From contig JAEWPC010000033.1 of the NCBI GenBank assembly GCA_023460795.1, positions 62,001 to 126,000 of the forward strand: 64,000 bases of DNA. The letters run 5' to 3'. Below, piece after piece: positions 9,637 through 18,098 of the stretch; positions within the stretch are counted from its first letter, which is position 1; every line of letters begins with the position of its first letter. The notes beneath the pieces are model-generated. The model ran no database searches. It worked only from the letters and a program-made list of their open reading frames with translations, and was not told the DNA's origin. This DNA is from Bacillota bacterium. GTDB lineage: Bacteria > Bacillota > Bacilli > Paenibacillales > Paenibacillaceae. Made by a program: the position numbers and the translations under genes.

Positions 9637-9930
9637 GTGGAGATGCAGTCTTTGCACGCGGCATTCAACTCCCAGGAAGAAGCCGAATCGGCGATCCGCA
9701 AGCTGTCCGCGCTTCGCGGGGATCAGTTCCGGCTAGAGAAAATGCCGGGCACGAATAAGGATGCGATATTCACGGATTCCGCTCTGTCGGCGTCTTCCGT
9801 GGAAGCATCCGGCTCGTTAGGGGAGTTCGCGAGTCCCGAGGCTTTGTATTCGCTATCCGTCAAAGTGCCGGGATCGGCTTCCGAGCAGGCGCGTAAGGTC
9901 ATTCGTGACGCTGGAGGAAACCTATCCTAG
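9637..9930 (+). CDS. Hypothetical protein, small alpha/beta fold
   Basis: 97-residue protein from a GTG start with GGAGGATG 8-10 bp upstream. It begins MEMQSLHAAFNSQEEAESAIRKLSAL, a beta-alpha pattern seen in ferredoxin-like general-stress proteins of the YflT type, and ends with YSLSVKVPGSASEQARKVI. I do not recognise a named family; the fold comment is inference from the pattern of a hydrophobic strand followed by an amphipathic helix, repeated twice. An intrinsic terminator follows at once. Confidence 0.6.
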   Translation: MEMQSLHAAFNSQEEAESAIRKLSALRGDQFRLEKMPGTNKDAIFTDSALSASSVEASGSLGEFASPEALYSLSVKVPGSASEQARKVIRDAGGNLS

Positions 9931-9939
9931 CAGGTTCGT

Positions 9940-9969
9940 GCGCGTCTCCTATGCGGAGGCGCGTTTTTT
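9940..9969 (+). terminator. Intrinsic terminator
   Basis: GCGCGTCTCC and GGAGGCGCG arms around TATGC, followed by six T. It closes the small-ORF unit before the prmA promoter. Confidence 0.8.
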
Positions 9970-9977
9970 GCGCGCCT

Positions 9978-10007
9978 TTGCGCCGAGTAAATCGTAACGT
10001 GTATAAT
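9978..10007 (+). promoter_or_regulatory. Predicted SigA promoter of prmA
   Basis: TATAAT at 10002-10007 with a weak TTGCGC 18 bp upstream. It lies between a terminator and the prmA start, which supports its use. Confidence 0.6.
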
Positions 10008-10061
10008 GGTGGTTACGAATGCCCGCGATAGCAGGGCTGGTATACATAGGAGGAAACTTCA

Positions 10062-11060
10062 TTGCGTTGGCATGAATTGACCGTCTTGGCGGCGGAGTCG
10101 TCCCAAGAGATGGTTACGTATTATTTAACGGAGTTAGGCGCCGGGGGCGTCTCGGTCGAAGAAGGCTGGGACGAGACGAAGCCCCGCGATACGAAATACG
10201 GCGAGCTGTACGACCGGCCGCTGAACGATATTCGCAAAGGCTATGCCGAGATCAAGGCATATTTCGCCGAAGGCACCGACATGGCTGCGATCGCGGAACA
10301 GATGCGGGTTCTGATTCAGGAGCTGCCCGAATACGGCTACGACGCGGGCGAATTCACGATCGCCATGGGCGACGTTCACGAGGACGATTGGGCGCACGCG
10401 TGGAAAAAATACTTCAAGCCGATCGCGGTAACGGAGCGGTTGACGATCAAGCCGACGTGGGAAGAGTATACGCCAAGCCGCGAAGGCGAGCTGATCATCG
10501 AGCTAGATCCGGGCATGGCTTTCGGTACGGGGACGCATCCGACCACCGCGCTTTGCCTGAAGGCGCTGGACGGCGCGATCTCCGGCGGCGAGCAAGTGAT
10601 CGACGTCGGCACGGGTTCGGGCATTCTGGCGATCGGAGCGATGAAGCTCGGCGCGGACAAAGTGCTGGCCGTAGATCTAGACCCGATGGCGGTCACGAAC
10701 GCGAAGGAGAATATTGCGCAGAACGGGCTGCAGGACGTCATCGAAGTGCGGGAGAGCGATTTGCTCGGCGTTCTGAGCGAAGGGGATAACGAGGGCGGGA
10801 TTGCGGCGCGTAATCGCGTGAAGCCGCCCGTCGACATCGTCGTCGCCAACATACTTGCCGAGATCATTCTGCTGTTCATCGACGACGTCATGAACGTGTT
10901 GAAGCCGGGCGGCATCTATATTTGCTCGGGCATCTACAAGAATAAGGAGCTTGATGTCGAAGCGGGGCTGCTCGCGGCAGGCTTCGAGATCGTCGACAAG
11001 CTCCGGCAAGAAGATTGGGTGGCGTTCGTAGCCGGCAAGCCTAAGGGGGATGACGAGTGA
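10062..11060 (+). CDS. prmA: Ribosomal protein L11 methyltransferase PrmA
   Basis: SAM-dependent methylation of lysines and the N-terminus of ribosomal protein L11; cytoplasmic, 332 residues. The N-terminal recognition domain is followed by the class I methyltransferase core: FGTGTHPTTALCL, IDVGTGSGILAIGAMKLGA (motif I), VLAVDLDPMAV, and IVVANILAEII (catalytic motif). TTG start at 10062, supported by AGGAGG 8 bp upstream and by the family N-terminus RWHELTV. It overlaps the next gene by 4 bp. In relatives it follows dnaJ, as here. Confidence 0.96.
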   Translation: MRWHELTVLAAESSQEMVTYYLTELGAGGVSVEEGWDETKPRDTKYGELYDRPLNDIRKGYAEIKAYFAEGTDMAAIAEQMRVLIQELPEYGYDAGEFTIAMGDVHEDDWAHAWKKYFKPIAVTERLTIKPTWEEYTPSREGELIIELDPGMAFGTGTHPTTALCLKALDGAISGGEQVIDVGTGSGILAIGAMKLGADKVLAVDLDPMAVTNAKENIAQNGLQDVIEVRESDLLGVLSEGDNEGGIAARNRVKPPVDIVVANILAEIILLFIDDVMNVLKPGGIYICSGIYKNKELDVEAGLLAAGFEIVDKLRQEDWVAFVAGKPKGDDE

Positions 11061-11743
11061 GTCTATTCTGGTTCGATATCGAGTACTTGCCGGTCATCAT
11101 ACTCATTATGTTGATCGCGTTCACCGTCCATGAATGGGCGCACGCCTGGACGGCTTGGAAATTCGGGGACGATACGGCGTACCGCGAAGGACGCGTGACG
11201 CTGAATCCCCGCGCGCACTTGGATTGGCTAGGCATGCTGTTCCTGCTGATCGCGGGCTTCGGTTGGGCGAAGCCCGTGCCGGTTCGCCGCAGCCGCTTCA
11301 AAAAGCCGCGCCTCATGAGCATTCTCGTGACGGCGGCGGGACCGATCAGCAACCTGCTGCTCGCGTTCGTCTTGATGCTGCTCGTCGATATTCTTCACGC
11401 CTTCGGCGTTTTCTCGGATGTTTCTTTTATCGACAGATTAAACGAATTCATTCTTCTATGGCTGCAGATCAATCTCGCGCTATTCATTTTTAATCTAATC
11501 CCGGTTCCTCCGCTCGACGGATACCGTATTCTCGAAGAGTTCCTGCCGATCCGTACGCGGATCAAAATTCAAGAGAATGCGCAATGGGTGACGTTCGTCT
11601 TCTTGCTGCTGATCTTTATCCCGCCGCTTAGGGATTCCACGATCGGACCGCTGATGGATATGCGGATTCCGATCATTCGAACGTTCGTCGACATCCTGAC
11701 GTCTATCTTCTCTGACAGCTACTTTTACTGGTGGCGGTTCTAA
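11057..11743 (+). CDS. Site-2 protease family (M50) membrane metalloprotease
   Basis: 228-residue polytopic membrane protein with the zinc metalloprotease motif HEWAH in the first membrane helix and the third metal ligand in NLIPVPPLDGYR, the two signatures of M50 intramembrane proteases. It is a short family member without a PDZ domain, like Bacillus YwhC/YdbA-type proteins of unknown substrate. GTG start inside the prmA stop region (ATGA-type overlap), so translation is coupled. The function as protease is predicted from motifs; no substrate can be inferred. Confidence 0.88.
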   Translation: MSLFWFDIEYLPVIILIMLIAFTVHEWAHAWTAWKFGDDTAYREGRVTLNPRAHLDWLGMLFLLIAGFGWAKPVPVRRSRFKKPRLMSILVTAAGPISNLLLAFVLMLLVDILHAFGVFSDVSFIDRLNEFILLWLQINLALFIFNLIPVPPLDGYRILEEFLPIRTRIKIQENAQWVTFVFLLLIFIPPLRDSTIGPLMDMRIPIIRTFVDILTSIFSDSYFYWWRF

Positions 11744-11815
11744 ATAAAGGATGATGGCGAAAGCTGTCTATTCGCGGTATGATGTGGGATGGAGCACAAT
11801 CAGGAGGATACGGTC

Positions 11816-12586
11816 ATGCAGCGATATTTCGTTGCTTCGGCGCAGATTAGCGGACAGTCCGCGACGCTGGAAGGCGATGACGCCCGGCATTTGGCACAGG
11901 TGATGAGAGCCAAGCCCGGCGACAAAATTATGATATGCGATGGATCGGGAAGAGAAGCTTTGGCGAAACTCGTCACGGTCGATAAAGATATAGTTCATGC
12001 GGAGATCGTAGAGGTTCATCCCGCCGAATCCGAGATGGCCTGGCGCGTGACGGTCGCTCAAAGCTTGCCCAAAGGAGACAAGCTTGAGACCGTCATTCAG
12101 AAAGGGACGGAAGCGGGCGCGGCGGCGTTCCTGCCGTTCCTGTCCCAGCGCACCGTCGTCCAGTACGACGAGCGCAAGGAGGCGAAGCGCGTAGACCGGT
12201 GGCGCAAGATCGCCAAGGAAGCGGCCGAACAAAGCCATCGCGGCGTCGTTCCCGAGGTCATGGCGGTGAGCTCATGGAAGTCGCTGATCGGCCGGTTCTC
12301 CGAATACGACCTCGTTCTTCTCTGTTACGAGGAAGAGGGTCGCGCGGGGAACGGGCTTCGGCGCGTGCTGACCGAGTTCGCGGCGAGGCTGGCGGACGGC
12401 GGGAAGCCTCGGATCCTGATCGTCGTGGGGCCGGAAGGCGGCTTCGACGAACGGGAAGCAGAGGCGGCAGCGGCGGCAGGGGCGAACCCGATCGGCTTAG
12501 GCAAACGAATATTGCGGACGGAGACGGCGGCGTTATACGCGCTGGCGTGCATCGCTTATGCGTCCGGCGAGCTAGGAGGAGATTAA
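11816..12586 (+). CDS. rsmE: 16S rRNA (uracil(1498)-N(3))-methyltransferase RsmE
   Basis: SPOUT-class methyltransferase that modifies U1498 of 16S rRNA, 256 residues. The N-terminal PUA-like domain (MQRYFVASAQISGQ, HLAQVMRAKPGD) is followed by the knotted C-terminal domain with the SAM-binding signature IVVGPEGGFDEREAEAA and LGKRILRTETAALYAL. ATG at 11816 has AGGAGG 8 bp upstream; an ATG 27 bp earlier lacks this spacing. It ends 2 bp before mtaB. Confidence 0.95.
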   Translation: MQRYFVASAQISGQSATLEGDDARHLAQVMRAKPGDKIMICDGSGREALAKLVTVDKDIVHAEIVEVHPAESEMAWRVTVAQSLPKGDKLETVIQKGTEAGAAAFLPFLSQRTVVQYDERKEAKRVDRWRKIAKEAAEQSHRGVVPEVMAVSSWKSLIGRFSEYDLVLLCYEEEGRAGNGLRRVLTEFAARLADGGKPRILIVVGPEGGFDEREAEAAAAAGANPIGLGKRILRTETAALYALACIAYASGELGGD

Positions 12587-12588
12587 CG

Positions 12589-13938
12589 ATGCCTAACGTG
12601 GCATTTTATACGCTTGGCTGCAAAGTCAACTTTTACGATACGGAAGCGATCTGGCAGCTGTTCAAGAACGAAGGCTACGAGCAAGTCGATTTCGAACAGA
12701 AGGCAGCCGACGTGTATGTCATTAACACTTGCACGGTAACGAACACGGGCGACAAGAAAAGCCGCCAGATCATTCGCCGCGCCGTGCGCCGCAACCCGGA
12801 AGCGATTATCGCGGTCACGGGCTGTTACGCGCAGACGTCGCCCGCGGAGATCATGGCGATTCCCGGCGTCGACCTCGTCGTCGGCACGCAAGACCGCGAC
12901 AAGCTGATGACCTATATCGCGGACATCCAGAACGACCGCAAGCCGATGAACGCGGTGCGCAACATCATGAAGACGCGCGAGTTCGAGGAACTGGACGTTC
13001 CCGACTTTTCCGACCGGACGCGCGCTTTCCTTAAGATCCAAGAGGGCTGCAACAACTTCTGCACGTTCTGCATCATTCCGTGGTCCCGCGGCCTGTCGCG
13101 CAGCCGGAAGCCGGAGAGCGTGCTGAACCAAGCAAGACATCTCGTCGCCGCGGGTTATAAGGAAATCGTCCTGACAGGCATTCATACGGGCGGCTACGGC
13201 GACGATCTAGAGAACTACCGACTCGCGGATCTGCTGAAGGACCTCGACCGGATCGATGGCCTTGAGCGCATTCGGATCAGCTCGATCGAAGCGTCGCAGA
13301 TCGACGACGAGATGATCGCGGTGCTTAACGGCTCGCCGAAGATGTGCCGTCATTTGCACATACCGCTGCAAGCCGGCGACGACGCGATCCTGAAACGGAT
13401 GCGCCGCAAGTATACGACCGCCGAATTCGCCGAGAAGATCCGTCGCATCCACGAAGCGATGCCAGGCGTCGCGATTACGACGGATGTGATCGTCGGCTTC
13501 CCGGGCGAGACGGAGGAGCAATTCGAGAACGGCTACCGCTTCATGGAGCGGATGAAATTCGCCGAAATGCACGTGTTCCCTTATTCCAAGCGCACGGGAA
13601 CTCCGGCTGCCCGCATGGAAGATCAAGTGGATGAAGAGATTAAGCATGAGCGCGTGCACAAGCTGATCGACTTGTCGGAACGGATGCAAGCCGCATACGG
13701 CCGGGAGTGGGTAGGCAAGGTGCTTGACGTCATTCCGGAACGCGAGGCCAAAGGCCAAGAAGGCCAAGGACTCGTGTCCGGTTATACGGACAACTACATT
13801 CAAGTCGTCCTGAACGGCGATCCGTCGCTTATCGGCAAGCTGTGCCGGGTGCGGATTACGGAATCGGGCGTTAACGAGTGCAAAGGACAGCTGCTCGAAG
13901 TCATCGACGCGGATCGTCCGATCGCGCTGCAAGCATAA
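12589..13938 (+). CDS. mtaB: tRNA t6A37 methylthiotransferase MtaB
   Basis: Radical-SAM enzyme that converts t6A37 to ms2t6A in tRNAs reading ANN codons; 449 residues. The N-terminal UPF0004 domain has three cluster cysteines (LGCKVN, NTCTVTN, TGCYAQ). The radical-SAM motif CNNFCTFC binds the second 4Fe-4S cluster, and a C-terminal TRAM domain is present. ATG at 12589 follows TAGGAGGAG; the long upstream extension of the frame lies inside rsmE and is not coding. Near-contiguous with rsmE, as in many Bacilli. Confidence 0.96.
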   Translation: MPNVAFYTLGCKVNFYDTEAIWQLFKNEGYEQVDFEQKAADVYVINTCTVTNTGDKKSRQIIRRAVRRNPEAIIAVTGCYAQTSPAEIMAIPGVDLVVGTQDRDKLMTYIADIQNDRKPMNAVRNIMKTREFEELDVPDFSDRTRAFLKIQEGCNNFCTFCIIPWSRGLSRSRKPESVLNQARHLVAAGYKEIVLTGIHTGGYGDDLENYRLADLLKDLDRIDGLERIRISSIEASQIDDEMIAVLNGSPKMCRHLHIPLQAGDDAILKRMRRKYTTAEFAEKIRRIHEAMPGVAITTDVIVGFPGETEEQFENGYRFMERMKFAEMHVFPYSKRTGTPAARMEDQVDEEIKHERVHKLIDLSERMQAAYGREWVGKVLDVIPEREAKGQEGQGLVSGYTDNYIQVVLNGDPSLIGKLCRVRITESGVNECKGQLLEVIDADRPIALQA

Positions 13939-13953
13939 ACGAAGAGGAAAGAT

Positions 13954-13996
13954 TTCATTCCGGGCCGGCGAAAGCGGCTGGGAGTGAAGTCTTTTT
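13954..13996 (+). terminator. Intrinsic terminator after mtaB
   Basis: TTCATTCC pairs with GGAGTGAA (one G-U pair), with an inner GGCCG/CGGCT stem and a run of five T after the hairpin. It separates mtaB from the Nudix gene, which therefore probably has its own promoter or relies on readthrough. Confidence 0.8.
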
Positions 13997-14022
13997 CTCG
14001 TACTCAGGGGAGAGATCAGCGG

Positions 14023-14451
14023 ATGGTAACGGAAGTATCGGCTGGAGGCGTCGTGTACAGACGGCGCGACGGACAATTGGAAATTCAACTCATCGAAGAC
14101 CGGTTCGGCAAAATGACGATCGCCAAGGGCAAGAAGGAGCCGGGAGAGACGATCGAAGAGACGGCGCTGCGCGAAATCGAAGAGGAAACCGGAATCGTCG
14201 GCGATCTGATCGATAAAATCATGGTCAGCGGCTATACGTACGAGCATGAGACGCTAGGCAAGGTGGAGAAAACCGTCTATTACTTCCTCGTCGAAGCGCG
14301 CGAAGGCGAGCTCGTCGCTCAAGTCGAAGAGATCGCCGGCGTAGGCTGGTATACTCCGGAGCAGGCATGGGAGCTCCAGCAGTCGAGAGGGTACGAGAAT
14401 AATAACGAGCTTGTGAAAGTCGCGCTCGGCAAGCTTGGACATCAGGTTTAA
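14023..14451 (+). CDS. Nudix hydrolase
   Basis: 142-residue Nudix pyrophosphohydrolase. The Nudix box is complete: G at the start of GKKEPGE, then REIEEETGI, which supplies the metal-binding glutamates. The N-terminus SAGGVVYRRRDGQLEIQLIEDR resembles diadenosine polyphosphate hydrolase-like members; the substrate is not determinable. Start at 14023 is preferred because AGGGGAGA lies upstream and the fold begins here; a GTG at 13984 lies within the preceding terminator. Confidence 0.85.
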   Translation: MVTEVSAGGVVYRRRDGQLEIQLIEDRFGKMTIAKGKKEPGETIEETALREIEEETGIVGDLIDKIMVSGYTYEHETLGKVEKTVYYFLVEAREGELVAQVEEIAGVGWYTPEQAWELQQSRGYENNNELVKVALGKLGHQV

Positions 14452-14492
14452 CGCGAAAGCCGAATTCGGCACGGGTCAGGGGGCTTACAGGA

Positions 14493-15194
14493 GTGACTGA
14501 AGGAAGGAAGCTTCCGATATGGCAACCGGGGCAGCAGCCTCTGGCCTCGGTTATCGACTACACGCACTTGGTCGCCGAGTCCGGGGCGAAGGAACTGCAA
14601 GCGTTATGCGCCGCCGCCGAATCGGGCGGTTTTCACAGCGTATGCGTCAACGGCGGTTGGGTCCGTCTATGCCGGGAACGGCTGGGCGGGACGAGCGTGA
14701 AGGTTAGCGCCGTCGTCGGTTATCCGCTGGGGGCTCAGGCCACCCGCGCGAAAGCGTTCGAAGCGGCTGCGGCGCTGGAGGACGGCGCCTCCGAGATCGA
14801 TATGGTGCTGTCCGTCGGCAAGCTGAGGGACGGGGAATTCGAGGCGACGGAGCGCGACATATCCGCCGTCGTGCAAGCGGTTCAAGGCGGCGCGCTCGTC
14901 AAGGTGATCGTGGAGACGGGGTACTTGACGGAGGAACAAATTCGCGTAGCCTGCAAGCTCGCGGCCTCTGCGGGAGCGGACTACGTGCAGACGTCGACCG
15001 GATACGGCGGAAGAGGCGCGACCGTAGCGGACGTGCGGTTGCTGCGGGAAGCGGTCGGCGACGCGATCGGCGTGAAAGCGTCCGGCGGCGTTCGCGACGC
15101 GGCGGCAGCGATCGCCTTGTTGAACGCGGGCGCGAACCGGATCGGGACGAGCGCGGGCTTGGCGGTCGCCCGAGGTATGCCATCGCCGCGTTAA
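14493..15194 (+). CDS. deoC: Deoxyribose-phosphate aldolase
   Basis: Class I aldolase cleaving 2-deoxyribose-5-phosphate to glyceraldehyde-3-phosphate and acetaldehyde in deoxynucleoside catabolism; 233 residues, TIM barrel. Signatures: ASVIDYTHL near the N-terminus, VSAVVGYPLGAQ, EIDMVL, VKVIVETGYL, and VGVKASGGVRD-like IGVKASGGVRD holding the Schiff-base lysine. GTG start at 14493. Its stop overlaps by 4 bp the end of the convergent gene on the other strand. Confidence 0.95.
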   Translation: MTEGRKLPIWQPGQQPLASVIDYTHLVAESGAKELQALCAAAESGGFHSVCVNGGWVRLCRERLGGTSVKVSAVVGYPLGAQATRAKAFEAAAALEDGASEIDMVLSVGKLRDGEFEATERDISAVVQAVQGGALVKVIVETGYLTEEQIRVACKLAASAGADYVQTSTGYGGRGATVADVRLLREAVGDAIGVKASGGVRDAAAAIALLNAGANRIGTSAGLAVARGMPSPR

Positions 15195-16165
15195 GGCGTC
15201 GTGGACGCGGGCTTCCGCCAGCGCGGCAAGTAGGCTAGCGGCAGCGCGATTGCCGAGCAGACGACGTTGAAGATCGTCTGGGCATGCGCGATTTGCGCGG
15301 ACGGATCTCCCGGCGCGATGGCGGCGGCAGCGGCATGAAGTGCGCCGATGAGCGGGTAGAACAGCAGGGCGCCGGCACTGTTGAGCGCCAGCTGGGACAG
15401 CGCGACGAAGCGGCCGCCCGGGCCGCCGCCGAGCGAAGCGACGAGACCGGTGAAGCACGTGCCGACGTTGGCTCCGAGTACGATGGCGATGCCGGCTTCT
15501 GGCGGGAGCGCGCCGGTTGCGGCGAGTCCCATGCTTAAGGCGATGACGGCGGCGCTCGAGTGGACGAGCGCGGTAAGCGCGGCGCCTCCGAGCACGCCCC
15601 ATAACGGATTGGCGGCGGCATGTTCCATGAGGGCGTCGAAAGTACCGCTGGCTTGCAGGGAAGGCCCCATGCTTTGCAGAATTTTAAACCCGACCAGGAG
15701 CAAGCCGAAGCCTCCGAAAGCAACGGATACATAACGAAGCAATAACGCCCGCTTAGTCGGCGCAACGGCGCTTCGCACTTCATAGAGAAGCGCGGTAACG
15801 AGCCAGCCGAGAGCGGCTAAGGCGAGGATCGCGAAGCCGAATCGATGCAGCTTCAGACTCATCAGCTCCGTCGTCAGAGTCGTTCCGACGTTCGTGCCGA
15901 GTATGATGCCGAAGCTTCGCGAGAGCGACAGCCATCCGGCGTTCACGAAGCCGATCGTCAAGACGGGGACGGCCGTGCTGCTCTGCAGCAGCGCAGACGC
16001 GACGGTGCCGACGGTGAACCCTCGCAGCGGCGTAGAGGTGGAGCGGGCAACCCAGAGGGAGAGCCTTTGTCCGGCCCAGCGCTGCAAGGCGAGCTCCATC
16101 ACCTTCATGCCCGAGAGCAAGAGCGCGAAGCCGAGCAACGATGGTACGACGAGGTCAAGCCACAT
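15191..16165 (-). CDS. Na/Pi cotransporter family membrane protein
   Basis: 324-residue polytopic protein of the Na+/phosphate cotransporter II (NptA/YjbB) family. The two inverted halves each show the family motifs: SALLQSSTAVPVLTIG with ILGTNVGTTLT in the first half, and ALVHSSAAVIALSMG with VLGANVGTCFT in the second. It lacks the C-terminal PhoU-like domain of longer members. Likely imports or exports phosphate with sodium. Isolated on the minus strand between two plus-strand genes, convergent with deoC. Confidence 0.88.
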   Translation of the reverse strand: MWLDLVVPSLLGFALLLSGMKVMELALQRWAGQRLSLWVARSTSTPLRGFTVGTVASALLQSSTAVPVLTIGFVNAGWLSLSRSFGIILGTNVGTTLTTELMSLKLHRFGFAILALAALGWLVTALLYEVRSAVAPTKRALLLRYVSVAFGGFGLLLVGFKILQSMGPSLQASGTFDALMEHAAANPLWGVLGGAALTALVHSSAAVIALSMGLAATGALPPEAGIAIVLGANVGTCFTGLVASLGGGPGGRFVALSQLALNSAGALLFYPLIGALHAAAAAIAPGDPSAQIAHAQTIFNVVCSAIALPLAYLPRWRKPASTTP

Positions 16166-16268
16166 AACGATTATCCTTCCTGCGCATGGCGCGTAGCATG
16201 ACTAAGCCTTCTAGATGACTATGCGAACGCAGGACAAGTTTATGAACGAACGAGGAGAGCGAAGAACT

Positions 16269-17633
16269 ATGGGAACGATGGCGACGGTATGGCTGAACAA
16301 GGGCAGAAGGCCCAGAATCGAGGAAGGCCATCCTTGGATTTACGCGAACGAGATCGCCAAGACGGAAGGCGAACCGGAGCCTGGCGGGCTAGTCTTGGTG
16401 AAAGACCATCGAGGGTTGCTGCTCGGGACCGGTTATTGGAATCCGGCATCGCAGATTACGGTTAGAATCGTCGCTTACGGAGAGCTGGAACGGATGGACG
16501 AGGCGTTCTTCCGCGCGAGATTCGCCCGGGCGCTGGCACATCGCGACCGATTCGTCGGAGCGGGCGCTTCTTGCCGCGTCGTATACGGGGAAGCGGATTT
16601 CCTCCCGGGTCTGATCGTCGACCGATTCGGCACCGTGCTCGTCGCGCAGGTGCTTACGCTCGGCATGGAGAAGGCCAAGGAGGAGTGGCTCCCCGCGCTG
16701 ATCGAGACGTTCCGGCCGACCGGCGTGTACGAACGCAGCGATGTCGGCGTACGGACGCTCGAAGGCCTCGAGGAGCGCACGGGCGCGCTGTACGGCGACT
16801 GCCCAAGACTTCTCGAAATCGAGGAAAATGGGCTGAAGGTGCAGGTCGATATCGTCGGCGGACAAAAAACGGGTTACTTCTTCGATCAACGCGAGAATCG
16901 CGCATCGATCGCTCCGATCATTCGCGGCTGGGGCGCGCGCAGCGGCATCGCTCTGGTGGAACGGGACGGGGAGCTCGCCCCGGTCAACGCCAAAGGCAAC
17001 GTCGTCACGTTCCCGTATTGGGACGGCGCGACCGTGCTTGAATGCTTCGCCCATACGGGAAGCTTCACGCTTCATGCTTGCAAATACGGCGCGAAGAAAG
17101 TCACCTGCCTCGATATTTCCGAGCACGCGCTCGAGACGGCGAAGATCAACGTCGAGTTGAACGGGTTTACCGATCGCGTCGAGTTCGTCGCGGCGGACGC
17201 GTTCGAATATTTGCGCCAGCAAGTGAAAGGGCGCGAAGAGCGTGCGGCCCGTGCCAGCGGAGCGAAGGTGGACACGTCCAAGCCTCTGACGACGGAAGGA
17301 CGCACCTGGGACGTCATCATTCTCGATCCCCCGGCGTTCACCAAATCGAAGCGCGCGGTCGAAGCGGCTTGCCGGGGGTACAAGGAAATCAACCTCCAGG
17401 CGATGAAGCTGCTAAACGAAGGCGGCTACCTCGTTACCGCGAGCTGCTCGTACCACGTTCGTCCCGATCTTTTCCTGGAGACGATCCAGGATGCCGCCAA
17501 AGACGCGGGCAAAATCATTCGCCGAGTCGAATGGAACGGCGCCGGCAAAGACCATCCGCAGCTGGCCGGCGTCGAAGAAGGCCATTATTTGAAGTTCGGT
17601 ATTTTCGAGGTTCGCAGCCGTAAGGAGCTATAA
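16269..17633 (+). CDS. Class I SAM-dependent rRNA methyltransferase, RlmI/RlmK family
   Basis: Predicted 23S rRNA cytosine-5 methyltransferase-like protein, 454 residues. The N-terminal PUA domain (WLNKGRRPRIEEGHPWIY) is followed by the EEHD-type domain and a Rossmann methyltransferase: DQRENRA, VLECFAHTGSFTLHA (motif I), CLDIS, and ILDPPAF, then TASCSYHV with the conserved cysteine. It is longer than E. coli RlmI (396), with about 32 extra residues just before motif I and about 15 before DPPAF. ATG at 16269 follows GAGGAG; an earlier in-frame ATG lies upstream of that site. The modified nucleotide is inferred from family only. Confidence 0.87.
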   Translation: MGTMATVWLNKGRRPRIEEGHPWIYANEIAKTEGEPEPGGLVLVKDHRGLLLGTGYWNPASQITVRIVAYGELERMDEAFFRARFARALAHRDRFVGAGASCRVVYGEADFLPGLIVDRFGTVLVAQVLTLGMEKAKEEWLPALIETFRPTGVYERSDVGVRTLEGLEERTGALYGDCPRLLEIEENGLKVQVDIVGGQKTGYFFDQRENRASIAPIIRGWGARSGIALVERDGELAPVNAKGNVVTFPYWDGATVLECFAHTGSFTLHACKYGAKKVTCLDISEHALETAKINVELNGFTDRVEFVAADAFEYLRQQVKGREERAARASGAKVDTSKPLTTEGRTWDVIILDPPAFTKSKRAVEAACRGYKEINLQAMKLLNEGGYLVTASCSYHVRPDLFLETIQDAAKDAGKIIRRVEWNGAGKDHPQLAGVEEGHYLKFGIFEVRSRKEL

Positions 17634-17641
17634 GTTAGCGC

Positions 17642-17696
17642 ATTCGACAAATTGGTTAAGAAAGTGTTAGCGAAATTGCTCCATTATTCGACAAAT
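17642..17696 (+). promoter_or_regulatory. Two Spo0A-box-like sites
   Basis: ATTCGACAAAT occurs twice, at 17642-17652 and 17686-17696. TTCGACA is the complement of the 0A box TGTCGAA, and the flanking AAA matches the extended consensus. Both lie upstream of the 73-aa ORF (start 17765) in a non-coding stretch. Spo0A binding is inference from the motif. Confidence 0.5.
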
Positions 17697-17764
17697 CCCG
17701 CGAACATTCCTAACGCGTTCCGTTTATGCTTAGCCTATAAGGTTAAGGAACGGAGGGAATTTGC

Positions 17765-17986
17765 ATGACGCACGACGTGATTCTTTTCGGTAAAAGAGCA
17801 GTACCGCTCGATAACCGCGCGAAGGCGCTGACCAGCAGAAGCCGGTTAACGAGCCGCCTTCGGGATTTATCGGACGATCTCGATTTTCGCCGCCGCTGGA
17901 AACACGTAAGCTACATCGAGCTTTGGTCGGACGCGGCTATTTTCCGCTACGAAGACGGCACCAAGTGGTACTTGAACATTTCGTAA
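17765..17986 (+). CDS. Hypothetical protein, 73 aa
   Basis: Short basic protein starting MTHDVILFGKRAVPLDN and ending DGTKWYLNIS, with a good ribosome site (GGAGGGAA) before the ATG. It has no signal peptide or membrane helix. I do not recognise the family. A TATAAG hexamer at 17736-17741 could be its -10 element, and two Spo0A-like boxes lie further upstream, hinting at transition-phase or sporulation expression. It is followed by a convincing terminator, so it is a monocistronic unit. Confidence 0.7.
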   Translation: MTHDVILFGKRAVPLDNRAKALTSRSRLTSRLRDLSDDLDFRRRWKHVSYIELWSDAAIFRYEDGTKWYLNIS

Positions 17987-18015
17987 TTACTTCTCGGATT
18001 TGACATAGGACGATG

Positions 18016-18042
18016 AAGGCCCGGACCCCCGGGTCTTTTCTT
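18016..18042 (+). terminator. Intrinsic terminator
   Basis: AAGGCCCGG pairs with CCGGGTCTT (one G-U), followed by TTTCTT. It ends the 73-aa gene and lies immediately before the repeat leader. Confidence 0.8.
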
Positions 18043-18044
18043 AT

Positions 18045-18078
18045 GCCCTTATAGCGATATCCCCTTCGTTCAGGAAGG
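18045..18078 (+). repeat. 34-bp dispersed leader, copy 1
   Basis: Starts GCCCTTATAGCGATATCC and continues CCTTCGTTCAGGAAGG. It matches positions 38789-38822 with only two differences (G/A and T/C). It precedes the 51-bp tandem array here and a different tandem array there. Inner CCTTC/GAAGG can form a small hairpin. Confidence 0.85.
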
Positions 18079-18098
18079 AAGCAGCAAGGGCACGCAGC

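Noticed and set aside
12199..12588. 130-codon upstream extension of the mtaB frame
   Set aside because: It lies within rsmE; the ribosome site and family N-terminus support ATG at 12589.
14667..15602. 311-aa minus-strand ORF across deoC and the Na/Pi gene
   Set aside because: Extremely Arg-rich, spans two well-supported genes in other frames.
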